In this document: positions 46,860 to 55,797 of the stretch, piece by piece | How the letters are laid out: each line of letters begins with the position of its first letter | Numbering within the stretch: the stretch's first letter is position 1 | Origin: Halobacillus sp. A5 | Lineage (GTDB): Bacteria > Bacillota > Bacilli > Bacillales > Halobacillaceae | Reading direction: 5' to 3' | Assembly: GCF_024189315.1 (NCBI RefSeq) | Contig: NZ_JAIZEO010000001.1 | Span: 1,420,837-1,484,836 of the forward strand | DNA length: 64,000 nt | Made by a program: the position numbers and the translations under genes | Notes under the pieces: model-generated | What the model saw: the letters and a program-made list of their open reading frames with translations, nothing else | What the model was told of the DNA's origin: nothing | Databases searched by the model: none

Positions 46860-47675
46860 ATGGAAACTTGGTCCTTTGTTGATTCCGGCCATTTAACGCC
46901 GGCTTTAAATATGGCGCTGGATGAAGCCTTATTGAATTGGCACAGCGAAGGAAAGATCCCGCCTGTCCTTCGTTTTTATGGTTGGAAACCCGCCGGCCTC
47001 TCAGTAGGATACTTTCAAAAAGTTGAAGGCAGAATAGATCTTGAAGGCGTGCGTAGAAATGGGTACCACCTCGTAAGAAGGCAAACCGGCGGACGAGCTG
47101 TTCTTCACGACGATGAGTTAACATATAGTGTAATTGTTTCAGAAAACCATCCACAGATGCCCGCTTCTGTTAAAGAAGCCTACCTCGTTCTATCGCAGGG
47201 GTTGCTTGAAGGATTCAAAGAACTTAACATTAAAGCTGAGTTTGCCATTCCGGAAGAGAAGCTGAACTCATCAGGATCAGCGGTCTGTTTCGAAGAACCT
47301 TCCTGGTATGAATTAATCGTTGACGGTAAAAAAGCAGCGGGAAGTGCGCAGACCAGAAAGAAAGGCGTAATTCTCCAGCATGGTTCAATTCCGATTAATG
47401 TAGACGAAAACAAATTGTTCGATATGTTTATTTACAAGAATGACCGCATTAAAGAGAGGGCTCGTAAGGCCTTCGCAGATAAAGCAATCGCCATTAACGA
47501 TATCGTCAATACACCAATTGATTATGAGAAAACCCGGGCTGCATTTAAAGCTGGATTTGAAAAAGGATTAAATATTGAATTAAAGCCTCTTGAATTAAGT
47601 GACGAACAATGGAAAGAGGTTTATGAACTTGCCGAAAAAAGGTACAACAGTAATGAATGGAATTATTCAAGATAA
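46860..47675 (+). CDS. lipM: Octanoyl-[GcvH]:protein N-octanoyltransferase
   Basis: This 271-residue protein aligns closely with Lip[46 protein letters not shown] and the nucleophilic Cys in [13 protein letters not shown], followed by [21 protein letters not shown] with the family's conserved Lys. LipM moves octanoate from acyl carrier protein to GcvH, the first step of lipoate assembly. Start ATG at 46860 follows GGAAAGAAGG. The lipA gene starts 18 bp after its stop, forming an operon for lipoylation of OdhB and other E2 subunits. Confidence 0.92.
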   Translation: METWSFVDSGHLTPALNMALDEALLNWHSEGKIPPVLRFYGWKPAGLSVGYFQKVEGRIDLEGVRRNGYHLVRRQTGGRAVLHDDELTYSVIVSENHPQMPASVKEAYLVLSQGLLEGFKELNIKAEFAIPEEKLNSSGSAVCFEEPSWYELIVDGKKAAGSAQTRKKGVILQHGSIPINVDENKLFDMFIYKNDRIKERARKAFADKAIAINDIVNTPIDYEKTRAAFKAGFEKGLNIELKPLELSDEQWKEVYELAEKRYNSNEWNYSR

Positions 47676-47693
47676 CTAAAGGAGACGATTAAA

Positions 47694-48638
47694 GTGTCAA
47701 AAAAAGATGAATACATAAGGAAACCGGATTGGTTAAAGATCAAGATTAACACGAATAAATCCTATACCGGCTTAAAAAAATTAATGCGCGAAAAGAAGCT
47801 CAACACAGTATGTGAGGAAGCACGCTGTCCAAACATTCACGAATGCTGGAGCGAAAGAAAAACAGCCACCTTTATGATCCTTGGAGATACATGTACACGA
47901 GGCTGCCGTTTCTGTGCAGTAAAAACAGGTCTGCCTAATGAACTGGACTGGGGAGAGCCGGAGCGTGTTGCTGAATCAGTAGAAATTATGGGGCTTAAGC
48001 ACGTGGTAGTTACAGCAGTAGCACGTGATGACTTAAAAGACGGAGGAGCGGCTGTATTTGGTGAAACCGTGAAAGCCATCCGCCGCAGAGTTCCAGGCTG
48101 CACCGTAGAAATCCTTCCATCTGATATGAAGGGTGATTATGACAGCCTACACACGCTAATGGGGGGAGAGCCCGACATTTTCAACCACAACATTGAAACT
48201 GTCCGCCGATTAACGAAAAAAGTTCGTGCCCGCGCTATGTACGACCGCTCTTTAGAGCTTCTGCGCCGTGTTAAAGAGATACGTCCTGACACACCTACGA
48301 AGTCAAGCCTTATGGTCGGTCTTGGCGAAACGAAGGAAGAAATCATGCAGGCTATGGACGACCTCTTAGCTCACAACGTGGATATTATGACAATTGGTCA
48401 ATACCTGCAGCCTACAAAGAAACATTTGAATGTAGAGCGCTATTATCACCCGGATGAGTTTGAAGAATTAAAGCAGATTGCAATGGAAAAAGGGTTCAAA
48501 CACTGTGAAGCTGGCCCGATGGTTCGTTCCTCCTATCACGCTGATGAGCAGGTAAACGAAACTTCTGCCCAGAGACGTATTAAGTATATGCAGGGGTACG
48601 AATCCCAGGGTAAAACTTTAGATAAGACTACGTTTTAA
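47694..48638 (+). CDS. lipA: Lipoyl synthase
   Basis: This 314-residue radical SAM enzyme has both Fe-S clusters: [12 protein letters not shown] for the auxiliary cluster and CTRGCRFC for the SAM cluster, plus the C-terminal RSSY near [13 protein letters not shown]. It inserts sulfurs at C6 and C8 of octanoyl domains to make lipoyl groups. GTG start at 47694 follows AAAGGAG. Operon with lipM. Ends at a strong terminator. Confidence 0.95.
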   Translation: MSKKDEYIRKPDWLKIKINTNKSYTGLKKLMREKKLNTVCEEARCPNIHECWSERKTATFMILGDTCTRGCRFCAVKTGLPNELDWGEPERVAESVEIMGLKHVVVTAVARDDLKDGGAAVFGETVKAIRRRVPGCTVEILPSDMKGDYDSLHTLMGGEPDIFNHNIETVRRLTKKVRARAMYDRSLELLRRVKEIRPDTPTKSSLMVGLGETKEEIMQAMDDLLAHNVDIMTIGQYLQPTKKHLNVERYYHPDEFEELKQIAMEKGFKHCEAGPMVRSSYHADEQVNETSAQRRIKYMQGYESQGKTLDKTTF

Positions 48639-48642
48639 TAAT

Positions 48643-48668
48643 AAAGCCGCCTAATAAAAGGCGGCTTC
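48643..48668. terminator. Bidirectional terminator after lipA
   Basis: AAGCCGCCT pairs with AGGCGGCTT with an eight-base loop; it separates lipA from the convergent lipoprotein gene. Confidence 0.8.
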
Positions 48669-48671
48669 ACT

Positions 48672-49265
48672 TTATTCCGAGCGGTTTTCATCTTCTGCTA
48701 TTTCTTCGGTTTGCTCCTTTTCCTCATCTCCTGCCTCTTCGGTTACTTCTTTTTCTTCTTCCTCATCGTCCAATTCTTCTTCCTCAATTGTCTCTTCTAT
48801 ATCTTTTGAGTCATCCTGCTCGGGTTCTTCTGGCTGCTCTGGGGCAGATGGCGTTGAGCCTGATGTTGAAGATTCGCTGGCAGCAGTATTATTATTTGAG
48901 GATGCAGAGCTGCTGGACGAGCTGTCAGGAGATTCAGGTGAGTATGTGTCTTCAGTCGTTTCGTTATATGTATACTGTTCCGTAGTCGTTGAGCCATCAC
49001 GATTATCTTGCTCCTCAACCGTATTTTCTCTTTCTACTTCCTCTTCTTCCTCTTTTTCTTCCACTATCTCTAAATCCTCAACCTCATTCTCAGGAATCTC
49101 GCCTTCGATTTCTTCATCTGGAAGATCTTCCACCTCTTTATCTTCACTTTCTATTTGCTCAAGTGTTACTTCAATTGGATCGCTTTCTTCTGCCTGACTT
49201 GAGCTGCAGGCACATGCGAGCAGTAAAGCACTCCCCGCTATGAAATAACCTATTAATTTTCTCAT
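48672..49265 (-). CDS. Highly acidic low-complexity lipoprotein
   Basis: This 197-residue protein begins with a lipoprotein signal (MRKLIGYFIAGSALLLACAC). After Cys18 it is almost entirely Glu/Asp/Ser/Thr: blocks like EKEEEEEVERE, SSSSSASSNN and EEEELDDEEEEKEVTEE. Isoelectric point must be extremely low. No catalytic motif. It may be a surface spacer or cation-binding protein; an adaptation to salt is a possible reading. The two flanking terminators show it is an independent unit. Confidence 0.65.
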   Translation of the reverse strand: MRKLIGYFIAGSALLLACACSSSQAEESDPIEVTLEQIESEDKEVEDLPDEEIEGEIPENEVEDLEIVEEKEEEEEVERENTVEEQDNRDGSTTTEQYTYNETTEDTYSPESPDSSSSSSASSNNNTAASESSTSGSTPSAPEQPEEPEQDDSKDIEETIEEEELDDEEEEKEVTEEAGDEEKEQTEEIAEDENRSE

Positions 49266-49348
49266 GGTACCACCCCTTCAAAAAAAAGAATATGATGTAA
49301 AATTATGTCGGATGTATTTTACCAATTATACCATAATTTCCACATTGA

Positions 49349-49376
49349 AGAAGACCGCTTGTAAGAGCGGTCTTCT
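49349..49376. terminator. Hairpin after the Gly/Pro/Tyr-rich gene
   Basis: GAAGACCGC pairs with GCGGTCTTC around a seven-base loop, minus-strand tail T-poor, so it may terminate weakly or stabilise the mRNA end. Confidence 0.5.
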
Positions 49377-49378
49377 GT

Positions 49379-49645
49379 CTACCAGTAATAGCCTCCTCCT
49401 CCACCATACGGGTAATACGGCGGCGGTGGACCGGGTGGGCCAGGCGGGCCGTAATAAGGCGGCGGGTAGTATCCCCCTCCCCCATAGAAAGGTGGAAATA
49501 TTGCACTCCCCAACAGCCCTCCTAAGAAACCTCCAACAAAAGGACCTCCTATGAATCCTCCTATTATGCGATCATCTTCGTGTTCATACCCATGTGGATC
49601 TATGAAACGCATATCGTCTTCCATTTCGTACGAATAAGGCAGCAT
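49379..49645 (-). CDS. Gly/Pro/Tyr-rich small protein, possibly spore coat related
   Basis: ATG at 49645 follows GGAGG with six-base spacing, giving 88 residues (an earlier in-frame ATG precedes the ribosome binding site). The N-terminus is acidic (MEDDMRFIDPHGYEHEDD), the middle is a glycine-rich hydrophobic hairpin (IIGGFIGGPFVGGFLGGLLG) and the end is repeats of Gly, Pro and Tyr (GPPGPPGPPPPYYPYGGGGG). Composition resembles some spore coat or exosporium proteins, but no specific family is recognised. Confidence 0.55.
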   Translation of the reverse strand: MLPYSYEMEDDMRFIDPHGYEHEDDRIIGGFIGGPFVGGFLGGLLGSAIFPPFYGGGGYYPPPYYGPPGPPGPPPPYYPYGGGGGYYW

Positions 49646-49756
49646 ATCATCCCTCCATTGCAAGCGGGTTATTCACCTACATTTCAACATATGTGCCTCT
49701 GCTGGCTGATGTTTGGGCGATGAGCTTGTTCTTTTTAATTAATAACTGACAAACAA

Positions 49757-49785
49757 TTCACATCAACAGGAAAATGGGGTATAAT
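49757..49785 (+). promoter_or_regulatory. Sigma-A promoter of the 31-residue membrane peptide gene
   Basis: -35 TTCACA and -10 TATAAT with a 17-bp spacer, about 49 bp before the ATG at 49834. Confidence 0.65.
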
Positions 49786-49833
49786 AACAAACATCAATGC
49801 TTGTCTGCTCAGCTATTAAAGGAGGCCCTTAAT

Positions 49834-49929
49834 ATGAAGTTAACTTTAATTATTCTCGTGTGTGTAACATACTTAGTTTCAATCTTTACTGCCGGCTATG
49901 ACGTAAAGCCAGGACGCCCAAAAAAATAA
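49834..49929 (+). CDS. 31-residue membrane peptide of unknown function
   Basis: ATG at 49834 follows AAAGGAGG with 8-base spacing. The product starts MKLTLIILVCVTYLVSIFTA (a single membrane helix) and ends GYDVKPGRPKK (basic, probably cytoplasmic). It has its own promoter (49757-49785) and a strong terminator (49938-49978), so it is likely to be a genuine transcription unit. No homologue is recognised. Confidence 0.65.
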   Translation: MKLTLIILVCVTYLVSIFTAGYDVKPGRPKK

Positions 49930-49937
49930 CACATAAC

Positions 49938-49978
49938 AAAGACCGCATCTCCTCACCACGAGAAGATGCGGTCTTTTT
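49938..49978. terminator. Strong bidirectional terminator
   Basis: AAAGACCGCATCT pairs with AGATGCGGTCTTT and is followed by TTTTG. It ends both the small peptide gene and possibly the minus-strand trmL. Confidence 0.85.
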
Positions 49979-50041
49979 GTCTAATGAATTAAAATCCATT
50001 TAGGACCATGCTGTTCATCTACTTTCAACCACCACATTAAA

Positions 50042-50518
50042 TTATTTTATTAACTGTGGGAATCCCTGCTGCTTTAATGCGTCAAATAAAATAATCGACG
50101 CTGTATTAGCTAAGTTCAAGGACCGTACTTTATCCGTCATGGGGATGCGCAGACAACGGTCTTCAAGACCTTCGAGAAGATTCCTTGGAATACCATCGGT
50201 TTCTCTGCCAAATACGAAAAACCACTCCTGCCCGGCGTCACTAAAGTCGAAATCTGCATATGATTTCGTACCGAAATTTTCTATATAAAAATATTCACCT
50301 GAAGGATATGTCCCATATAATTCTTCAATTGAATCATAATAGTGAATTGTCACATCATGCCAATAATCCAAACCGGCCCGGCGAAGCATCTTATCATCTG
50401 TGGAAAAACCCAATGGCCGAATAAGGTGCAGCTGTGAATTCGTCGCTAAGCATGTGCGGGCAATATTCCCGGTATTGGCAGGAATCTCAGGTTGAAATAA
50501 AACAATATGATTGGCCAA
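50042..50518 (-). CDS. trmL: tRNA (cytidine(34)-2'-O)-methyltransferase TrmL (SPOUT)
   Basis: TTG at 50518 (AGGTG with six-base spacing) gives 158 residues starting NHIVLFQPEIPANTGNIAR, the usual TrmL/YibK/CspR opening. The SPOUT knot motifs FGRETDGIP and IPMTDKVRSLNLANTASI are present. It methylates the wobble base of tRNA-Leu, including tRNA-Leu(CAA), the very gene that is the island's integration target. Alternative GTG start at 50527 adds three residues. Confidence 0.9.
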   Translation of the reverse strand: MANHIVLFQPEIPANTGNIARTCLATNSQLHLIRPLGFSTDDKMLRRAGLDYWHDVTIHYYDSIEELYGTYPSGEYFYIENFGTKSYADFDFSDAGQEWFFVFGRETDGIPRNLLEGLEDRCLRIPMTDKVRSLNLANTASIILFDALKQQGFPQLIK

Positions 50519-50569
50519 CTTCCTCACCTCGTTCTCTACTTCATCAACTAGATTATTATATCACACTCA

Positions 50570-51427
50570 TCAACCCCCAATGCGGAAAAATTTATACTGA
50601 ATGTTCGGTGTATAAGCAGTAGAATCTGTATAACTCCAGAACCGCTGACGGCTGTTTGTCGTATGAGCATTAACTAAAGGTTCTCCTTGACTGTCTTTAC
50701 TGACTACAATGGTGGTATGATCAAACCGGCCATCCCCTTGAAAGTCATAGCAAATAATATCGCCCGGCGAAAGCTGATGAGCCTCGGCTGCTTCACCAGC
50801 GATCAGCCCCTGCCGCGCTCCGCTTAAATACCAGCGGAGCGAATGAGCGACAGACCAGCTGTAGCTCCAGTTCTTACCTCCATACCACCATCCCTTACTG
50901 CGGTTGGGCTGGCCTGCCATCGGGGCTCCCCCTGCCTTTAAACATTGAGAGATGTAATTGGTGCAATCTACATCAAAGTGTTGATAAGCAGGGTTATAGC
51001 TGTCCCACCATTGCTCAGCATACCGTACAGCCTCCCGGCGGTTATAGGTGAACGGAGCTCTTGCTTCCTCATCCTTCTCAATGAATTGAGGAGTCAAATT
51101 AGTTTTACTCGGTGACAAGAGTTTTTCAGTTATTGTATTTTGTTCCATCATATTTCCATCACGAATGTAAGATTGGCACGAATATATCCCTTCTTCTAAG
51201 AAGGACTTTAATCCATCCTTCACATATAAATGAATAGAAACAAGATATTGAACGTACTGATCTCTATCAAACGATACTCTATGGTATGGTCTGATGGAGA
51301 AGGTCGCCCTTTTTATTTGCTGACCTCTCTCCATAATCCCTTGAACCTTCCGCTGGAGCCACACTTCTTTTTCTTGAATCAACAAATGTTTAATGATGTC
51401 CTCCCAATAACTTCTAATCGTATACAC
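50570..51427 (-). CDS. Amidase_6 domain protein (YhbB-like)
   Basis: This 285-residue protein has a divergent N-terminal half (about 130 residues, without clear domain) and a C-terminal putative amidase domain (pfam Amidase_6): YNRREAVRYAEQWWDSYN, FDVDCTNYISQCLKAGGAPM with the likely catalytic Cys, GWWYGGKNWSYSWSVAHSLRWYL and CYDFQGDGRFDHTTIVVSKD with the His. In Bacillus such proteins act late in sporulation or on cell wall. No signal peptide is seen. Confidence 0.8.
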   Translation of the reverse strand: MYTIRSYWEDIIKHLLIQEKEVWLQRKVQGIMERGQQIKRATFSIRPYHRVSFDRDQYVQYLVSIHLYVKDGLKSFLEEGIYSCQSYIRDGNMMEQNTITEKLLSPSKTNLTPQFIEKDEEARAPFTYNRREAVRYAEQWWDSYNPAYQHFDVDCTNYISQCLKAGGAPMAGQPNRSKGWWYGGKNWSYSWSVAHSLRWYLSGARQGLIAGEAAEAHQLSPGDIICYDFQGDGRFDHTTIVVSKDSQGEPLVNAHTTNSRQRFWSYTDSTAYTPNIQYKFFRIGG

Positions 51428-51477
51428 CGCTCATCCCCCCTGTTCTATCACTATATGAACTAGCAAAGAAAACCATA

Positions 51478-51505
51478 CAAAAAAACTCCCTGAAGTAGGG
51501 AGTTT
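51478..51505 (-). terminator. Terminator after ogt
   Basis: AAACTCCCT pairs with AGGGAGTTT (five-base loop) followed by TTTTTTGT on the minus strand. Confidence 0.8.
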
Positions 51506-51509
51506 CACT

Positions 51510-52052
51510 TTATACCTTCAACTGCTGCTGATTTGATTCCAGCTCTAACAATTGTCTTTTGCGGTCTAAACCACCTGCATACCCAACAAGCTTACCATTA
51601 CTTCCAATTACTCTGTGGCAAGGTACGATTATTGAAAAAGGGTTCTTGTTCACAGCTCCCCCTACTGCACGAACAGATTGAGAAGCCTGAAGTCTCATTG
51701 CTATATCCTTGTAAGTTCTAGTCTCACCAAGCGGTATATTCTCAAGAAGAGCCCGCCATACATTTTTTTGAAAAGGGGTTCCATAGCATATGAGAGGCAG
51801 TGTAAACGCTTCTCGTTCTCTTGTAAAATATTCACTAAGTTCTATTGCTGCCTGCTTCACATAGGATTGTTCAGGATCATGAGTAAATGAGTTTCGGAGC
51901 AGATGTTTTTTGGTCCATGTCTGGTAAAAAGAGTGCAGGTCGTCAAATCGACCATAGTCCACTCGCAAAATTCCTTCATCTGTTGCTAAAATAGTGAGAT
52001 CGCCAACGGGTGTTTCCATCACATCATAATAGATCATGGATTGGTAACTCAT
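51510..52052 (-). CDS. ogt: Methylated-DNA-protein cysteine methyltransferase
   Basis: This 180-residue protein has the alkyl acceptor motif IIVPCHRVIGSNGKLVGYAGG and helix-turn-helix segment TYKDIAMRLQASQSVRAVGGAVNKN. It reverses O6-methylguanine in a suicide reaction. AAGAGGGG precedes the ATG. It lies after queG on the same strand with a 70-bp gap. Confidence 0.92.
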   Translation of the reverse strand: MSYQSMIYYDVMETPVGDLTILATDEGILRVDYGRFDDLHSFYQTWTKKHLLRNSFTHDPEQSYVKQAAIELSEYFTREREAFTLPLICYGTPFQKNVWRALLENIPLGETRTYKDIAMRLQASQSVRAVGGAVNKNPFSIIVPCHRVIGSNGKLVGYAGGLDRKRQLLELESNQQQLKV

Positions 52053-52122
52053 AAAAAACCCCTCTTACTAACAGTTTTACCTATTATACAAAACCTATTA
52101 TATTCTGAAAAGGGAGATTCGT

Positions 52123-53256
52123 TTATCTTTCTTGAAATTGGAGCCCTTTTTCCATTTCTTCTACGACTTTTTCATCTTCTTCGTATCCCATCGCTTCCTC
52201 TATCGCTTGAAAGCTTTCCACAGTGCCTATTTTACCTAGAGAATAAGCCGCAGTTCCACGAATCACGGGCCGGGGATCTTGTTTCATTAACCGGATCAAT
52301 TCATCCACTGCTGCTTCTTCTTTGTAGTGACCGAGAGCTAAAATGGCATTACGCTGAATAGGTTTTTTCCCTCTCCAGGAACCTGACATCGAGCCGTACT
52401 TGTCTTTAAATTCACGGTTACTGATGGATAAGAGCGGAATTAATTTAGGCTTAGCAATTTCAGGGTCGGGTTCAAACTCTTCATGGTTATGAAAGTCTTT
52501 CTTTTTGTTCTTAGGACACACTGTCTGGCAGGTATCACACCCATAAAGACGATTTCCAAGCTTTGTTCTATACTCTTCAGCCAGAAAATCCTTAGTCTGC
52601 GTTAGAAAAGCGATACAGCGCTGAGCATTCAGCTGACCGCCCTGGACCAATGCATCCGTCGGACACGTATCTACACAAATGTTACAATCTCCGCAGCTGT
52701 CCTCTACCGGATCGTCAGGAGCGAATGGAATGTTTGTAACCATTTCCCCTAAATAGACGTAAGAGCCAAACTCAGGCGTAATAATAGCGCAATTCTTCCC
52801 GCTGAATCCAATCCCTGCACGTTCAGCCACAGCCCGGTCAGAAAGTTCTCCTGTATCTACCATGGACTTAAATTCAGCTGCAGGAAACTTCTCTTTTATA
52901 AATACCCCAATCAGATTCAATTTTTCTCTTAGTACGTCGTGATAGTCGCGCCCCCAGGAAGCACGGGCAAAGACGCCTCTGCGCTCACCTTTTTTACTTT
53001 TAGGAGCATTCTCCATTTTAGAAGGGTACGCAAGGGCGATAGAAATAATAGATTGAGCCTCTGGAAGGAGTCGTCCAGGCTCTGACCGCTCGTCTACAGA
53101 GCCTTTTTCAAAACCGGATTGATAGCCAAGGGCTTGCTGTCGCTGCAGTCTCGCTTTCAATTCGCCAAACACATCAGCTGAGGCAAAACCGATCTTATCA
53201 ACCCCAATCTCTTTACTATAAGCAACTACTTCTTCTTTAAATTGATGAAAATCCAC
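52123..53256 (-). CDS. queG: Epoxyqueuosine reductase
   Basis: This 377-residue protein has the N-terminal cobalamin-binding part (IGFASADVFGELKARL), two 4Fe-4S motifs (CGDCNICVDTCP and CDTCQTVCPKN) and C-terminal HEAT-like repeats (RNAILALGHYKEEAAVDELIRLM; the usual length for Bacillus). It performs the last step in queuosine tRNA modification. The GTG start follows GGAGGTAGCCAAG. It is 20 bp downstream of the ATPase gene. Confidence 0.93.
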   Translation of the reverse strand: MDFHQFKEEVVAYSKEIGVDKIGFASADVFGELKARLQRQQALGYQSGFEKGSVDERSEPGRLLPEAQSIISIALAYPSKMENAPKSKKGERRGVFARASWGRDYHDVLREKLNLIGVFIKEKFPAAEFKSMVDTGELSDRAVAERAGIGFSGKNCAIITPEFGSYVYLGEMVTNIPFAPDDPVEDSCGDCNICVDTCPTDALVQGGQLNAQRCIAFLTQTKDFLAEEYRTKLGNRLYGCDTCQTVCPKNKKKDFHNHEEFEPDPEIAKPKLIPLLSISNREFKDKYGSMSGSWRGKKPIQRNAILALGHYKEEAAVDELIRLMKQDPRPVIRGTAAYSLGKIGTVESFQAIEEAMGYEEDEKVVEEMEKGLQFQER

Positions 53257-53276
53257 CTTGGCTACCTCCTTTCCTT

Positions 53277-54983
53277 TTATCTTAAATCACTGACCTTCGC
53301 CGTACGGATACGGTTTAATGCAGCAGCTATTTCAAGACGGCGCGGTCTTGCCAGTTCGCCGGGGTGTTGATCTTTAAAAGGAGCAAATGAGGCCAGTCCT
53401 TGCTCATTAAACTGCTCCTCCACTTCATCCAGCAATGAGGATAATGGCTGTTTCTTGTTCAGCCTCCCTTTTTTATATAAATGCATCAACAGGTCGGCAA
53501 TCATCCTTGTCTGCGAACCGTCAACAAGCTGCTCGACTCCAAGAAGATCAATCTCAGCAGCACCCATTAAAATCTTTGTTCGGCTTTTTGATTGTATTTT
53601 TTCTTTACTCCCTTTTCTAGGCTGAATCGTTTGTGGAAGAAAATGCCGGGAAGGCAGGGCGCCAAATGTTTCTGCAGCCGTCTGACGCTGACTGGGATAC
53701 TTTTCAGCTATTTCTTTAGCTTTGGCCGTCACATTATACGGCACATATTGATCCATCATAATCACGTCGTCCGCCTTAGTGAAATAATCACCTGATCCGC
53801 CCATGACTAATATAGTTGAAACATCCAGCTCATCACGAAGACTGCTGATTTTATCTATAAAAGGAGTAATGGGTTCTTTCTCCTGAACTACCAGCTCCTG
53901 CATACGCTCATCCCGGATCATGAAATTCGTAGCACTTGTATCTTCGTCAATAAGCAAGGTTTGAGCACCCGCTTCTATAGCTTCTATTACATTTGCAGCC
54001 TGGGAAGTACTGCCGCTCGCATTTTCAGTTGAAAATTGAGTCGTATCTGCTCCTCGTGGCAAATTCTTTATAAAAGGAGAGATATCAACATTTGTGACCT
54101 GACGCCCATCTTCTGCCCGCACTTTAACAGCACTTGGGTCAGTTAGTATAAACTCACGTCCATCTCCCTTAATATGAGGATATACCCCTCGCTCCATTGC
54201 ATTCAAGAGGGTACTTTTACCATGATATCCTCCTCCGACGATTAACACAATGCCTTTAGAGATCCCCATACCTGTTAAGGGAAGCTCACGGTGAGGAATA
54301 TCAATAGAGATACGGTTTGCTTCAGGACTCTTAAATGGCACTGCATCCTTCATCGGCTTATCACTAATACCGCTGGCTCTTGGTAAAATAGAATCATCGG
54401 CAATAAACGATATCAGATTGTCTTCTCTCATTTTAGCTAAAACAGCATCGTGCTGATCAGCTAATTCGACAAACTCCCATATTTCTTCATCGGTAATGGA
54501 AAAAATGGAATCCTCAACGACCTCGGGGACTACAGTAAAAAACAGTTTATCTGCTTCTTTTCCATTAATACGCCGCCCGTTCGCAGGAAGTCCTACCGTT
54601 AAACATACAGTGATTTGATCATTATCGATACTTACGGCTGTACGCTCAAGAACCTCCTGCTTTGGCTGATCAATAGCCACCATACCACTTTTTCCTGACC
54701 CCCGCACATTAGGTTTCGCTTGGTTTAGTGCATCAGCTACCTTTCGAGCCAGCACATCCTCGGTATAGATCCGCCTGCTTTTCGTCTCTTTCCATCGTGG
54801 GTCAATCTTCTTCACCTTTTGAGGAATTTGAACCCGTATCTTAGAAGGGGCAGCAAATGGATCTCCCTGCACATAATCAATTTCTAGCTGATACTTTGAA
54901 AACTCATGGCTGCCTTGAATTTGTTTATATCCTTTATAGCTTTTTCCGTCAATTTGTCGTAATACATTTTTTAGTTTGCTCAC
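53277..54983 (-). CDS. ABC-class ATPase domain protein (DUF2791/PF09818-like)
   Basis: GTG at 54983 with AAAGGAG seven bases upstream gives 568 residues. The protein has Walker A GGGYHGKSTLLNAMERGVYPHI, the signature ENASGSTSQAANVIEAIEAGA and Walker B TLLIDEDTSATN, with the TNFMIRDERMQELV H-loop-like region. It matches the family of predicted ABC-class ATPases with unusual GHGKST P-loop. Biological role is unknown. It is directly upstream of queG, with a 20-bp gap. Confidence 0.82.
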   Translation of the reverse strand: MSKLKNVLRQIDGKSYKGYKQIQGSHEFSKYQLEIDYVQGDPFAAPSKIRVQIPQKVKKIDPRWKETKSRRIYTEDVLARKVADALNQAKPNVRGSGKSGMVAIDQPKQEVLERTAVSIDNDQITVCLTVGLPANGRRINGKEADKLFFTVVPEVVEDSIFSITDEEIWEFVELADQHDAVLAKMREDNLISFIADDSILPRASGISDKPMKDAVPFKSPEANRISIDIPHRELPLTGMGISKGIVLIVGGGYHGKSTLLNAMERGVYPHIKGDGREFILTDPSAVKVRAEDGRQVTNVDISPFIKNLPRGADTTQFSTENASGSTSQAANVIEAIEAGAQTLLIDEDTSATNFMIRDERMQELVVQEKEPITPFIDKISSLRDELDVSTILVMGGSGDYFTKADDVIMMDQYVPYNVTAKAKEIAEKYPSQRQTAAETFGALPSRHFLPQTIQPRKGSKEKIQSKSRTKILMGAAEIDLLGVEQLVDGSQTRMIADLLMHLYKKGRLNKKQPLSSLLDEVEEQFNEQGLASFAPFKDQHPGELARPRRLEIAAALNRIRTAKVSDLR

Positions 54984-55023
54984 TTTATATCTCCTTTCTC
55001 TATTGGTGTATCCGTTTTGCTTC

Positions 55024-55070
55024 AATAAAAAACGCAATGCTTCGTTTTATTAAACGAAACACTGCGTTGG
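55024..55070 (-). terminator. Terminator of the tRNA-Gly(TCC) gene
   Basis: AACGCAGTGTTTCGTTT pairs with AAACGAAGCATTGCGTT with mismatches; followed by TTTTTATTG on the minus strand. Confidence 0.75.
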
Positions 55071-55100
55071 TTCACATAGTAAACTAATAATAGCAAATAA

Positions 55101-55174
55101 TGGAGCGGGTGAAGGGAATCGAACCCTCGTCATCAGCTTGGAAGGCTGAGGTTTTACCATTAAACTACACCCGC
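55101..55174 (-). tRNA. tRNA-Gly(TCC), isolated gene
   Basis: Cloverleaf on the minus strand: GCGGGTG acceptor, anticodon loop CTTCCAA with anticodon TCC, TTCGATTCC T arm, and encoded CCA. Stands alone with its own terminator. Confidence 0.95.
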
Positions 55175-55247
55175 TTTTTGAAGGACAGTTTCAATTATAA
55201 CAATCACTAATCTATGTGACAACCAATATCAGTTTATTTTCTGTTCA

Positions 55248-55625
55248 TCAGCTTTCTAAATATATGAAATAAAGAACGATAAACATAATAATAATGATCA
55301 TTAAACTGGAGACAAGCGTTACTTGAGCCCTGGAAGGTAAAAAAGTTTCTTCATTCATAATTTTTCTTTTCCTATGAAAATAAGCAAAGGTAGCGAGGAT
55401 GATTATAACAAAGCCTAGAATACACGCAAACACCCCAAGGGCAATGCTTATAATATCCACAGTCATATTCCTTTGAGCCCCCATTGTAAAATGAAGACTT
55501 GTATTTAAGAAGCCGATACCCACAATAGCAATTACCGTGCGTACCCAGGCTAAATATGTACGCTCATTCGCCAAATGCTGCTGGGCATACTTTATTTGAT
55601 TTTGATTGAAACTTTTCTTGTCCAT
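55248..55625 (-). CDS. DUF202 family membrane protein
   Basis: This 125-residue protein shows the DUF202/YidH start QQHLANERTYLAWVRTVIAIVGIGF and three membrane helices (about 25-43, 55-82 and 99-121). The family role is unknown (it includes vacuolar transporter chaperone-like proteins). It is not clearly in an operon. Confidence 0.8.
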   Translation of the reverse strand: MDKKSFNQNQIKYAQQHLANERTYLAWVRTVIAIVGIGFLNTSLHFTMGAQRNMTVDIISIALGVFACILGFVIIILATFAYFHRKRKIMNEETFLPSRAQVTLVSSLMIIIIMFIVLYFIYLES

Positions 55626-55752
55626 CTTTTACACCTTATTCCCGTCACTTTAATTCCATTTATTACTTCATTAACGTGCTGTACAAATATTAATATAACA
55701 TCTTCACCGGCATACTTCTAATTTTTACATCAATATCTAAATATACAAACTA

Positions 55753-55788
55753 AAAAGCCTATTGTGCGTAAAACACAACAGGCTTTTA
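55753..55788 (-). terminator. Terminator after the alanine symporter gene
   Basis: AAAAGCCTGTTGTG pairs with CACAATAGGCTTTT (one mismatch) with T-rich tail on the minus strand. Confidence 0.8.
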
Positions 55789-55797
55789 ATATAAAGA

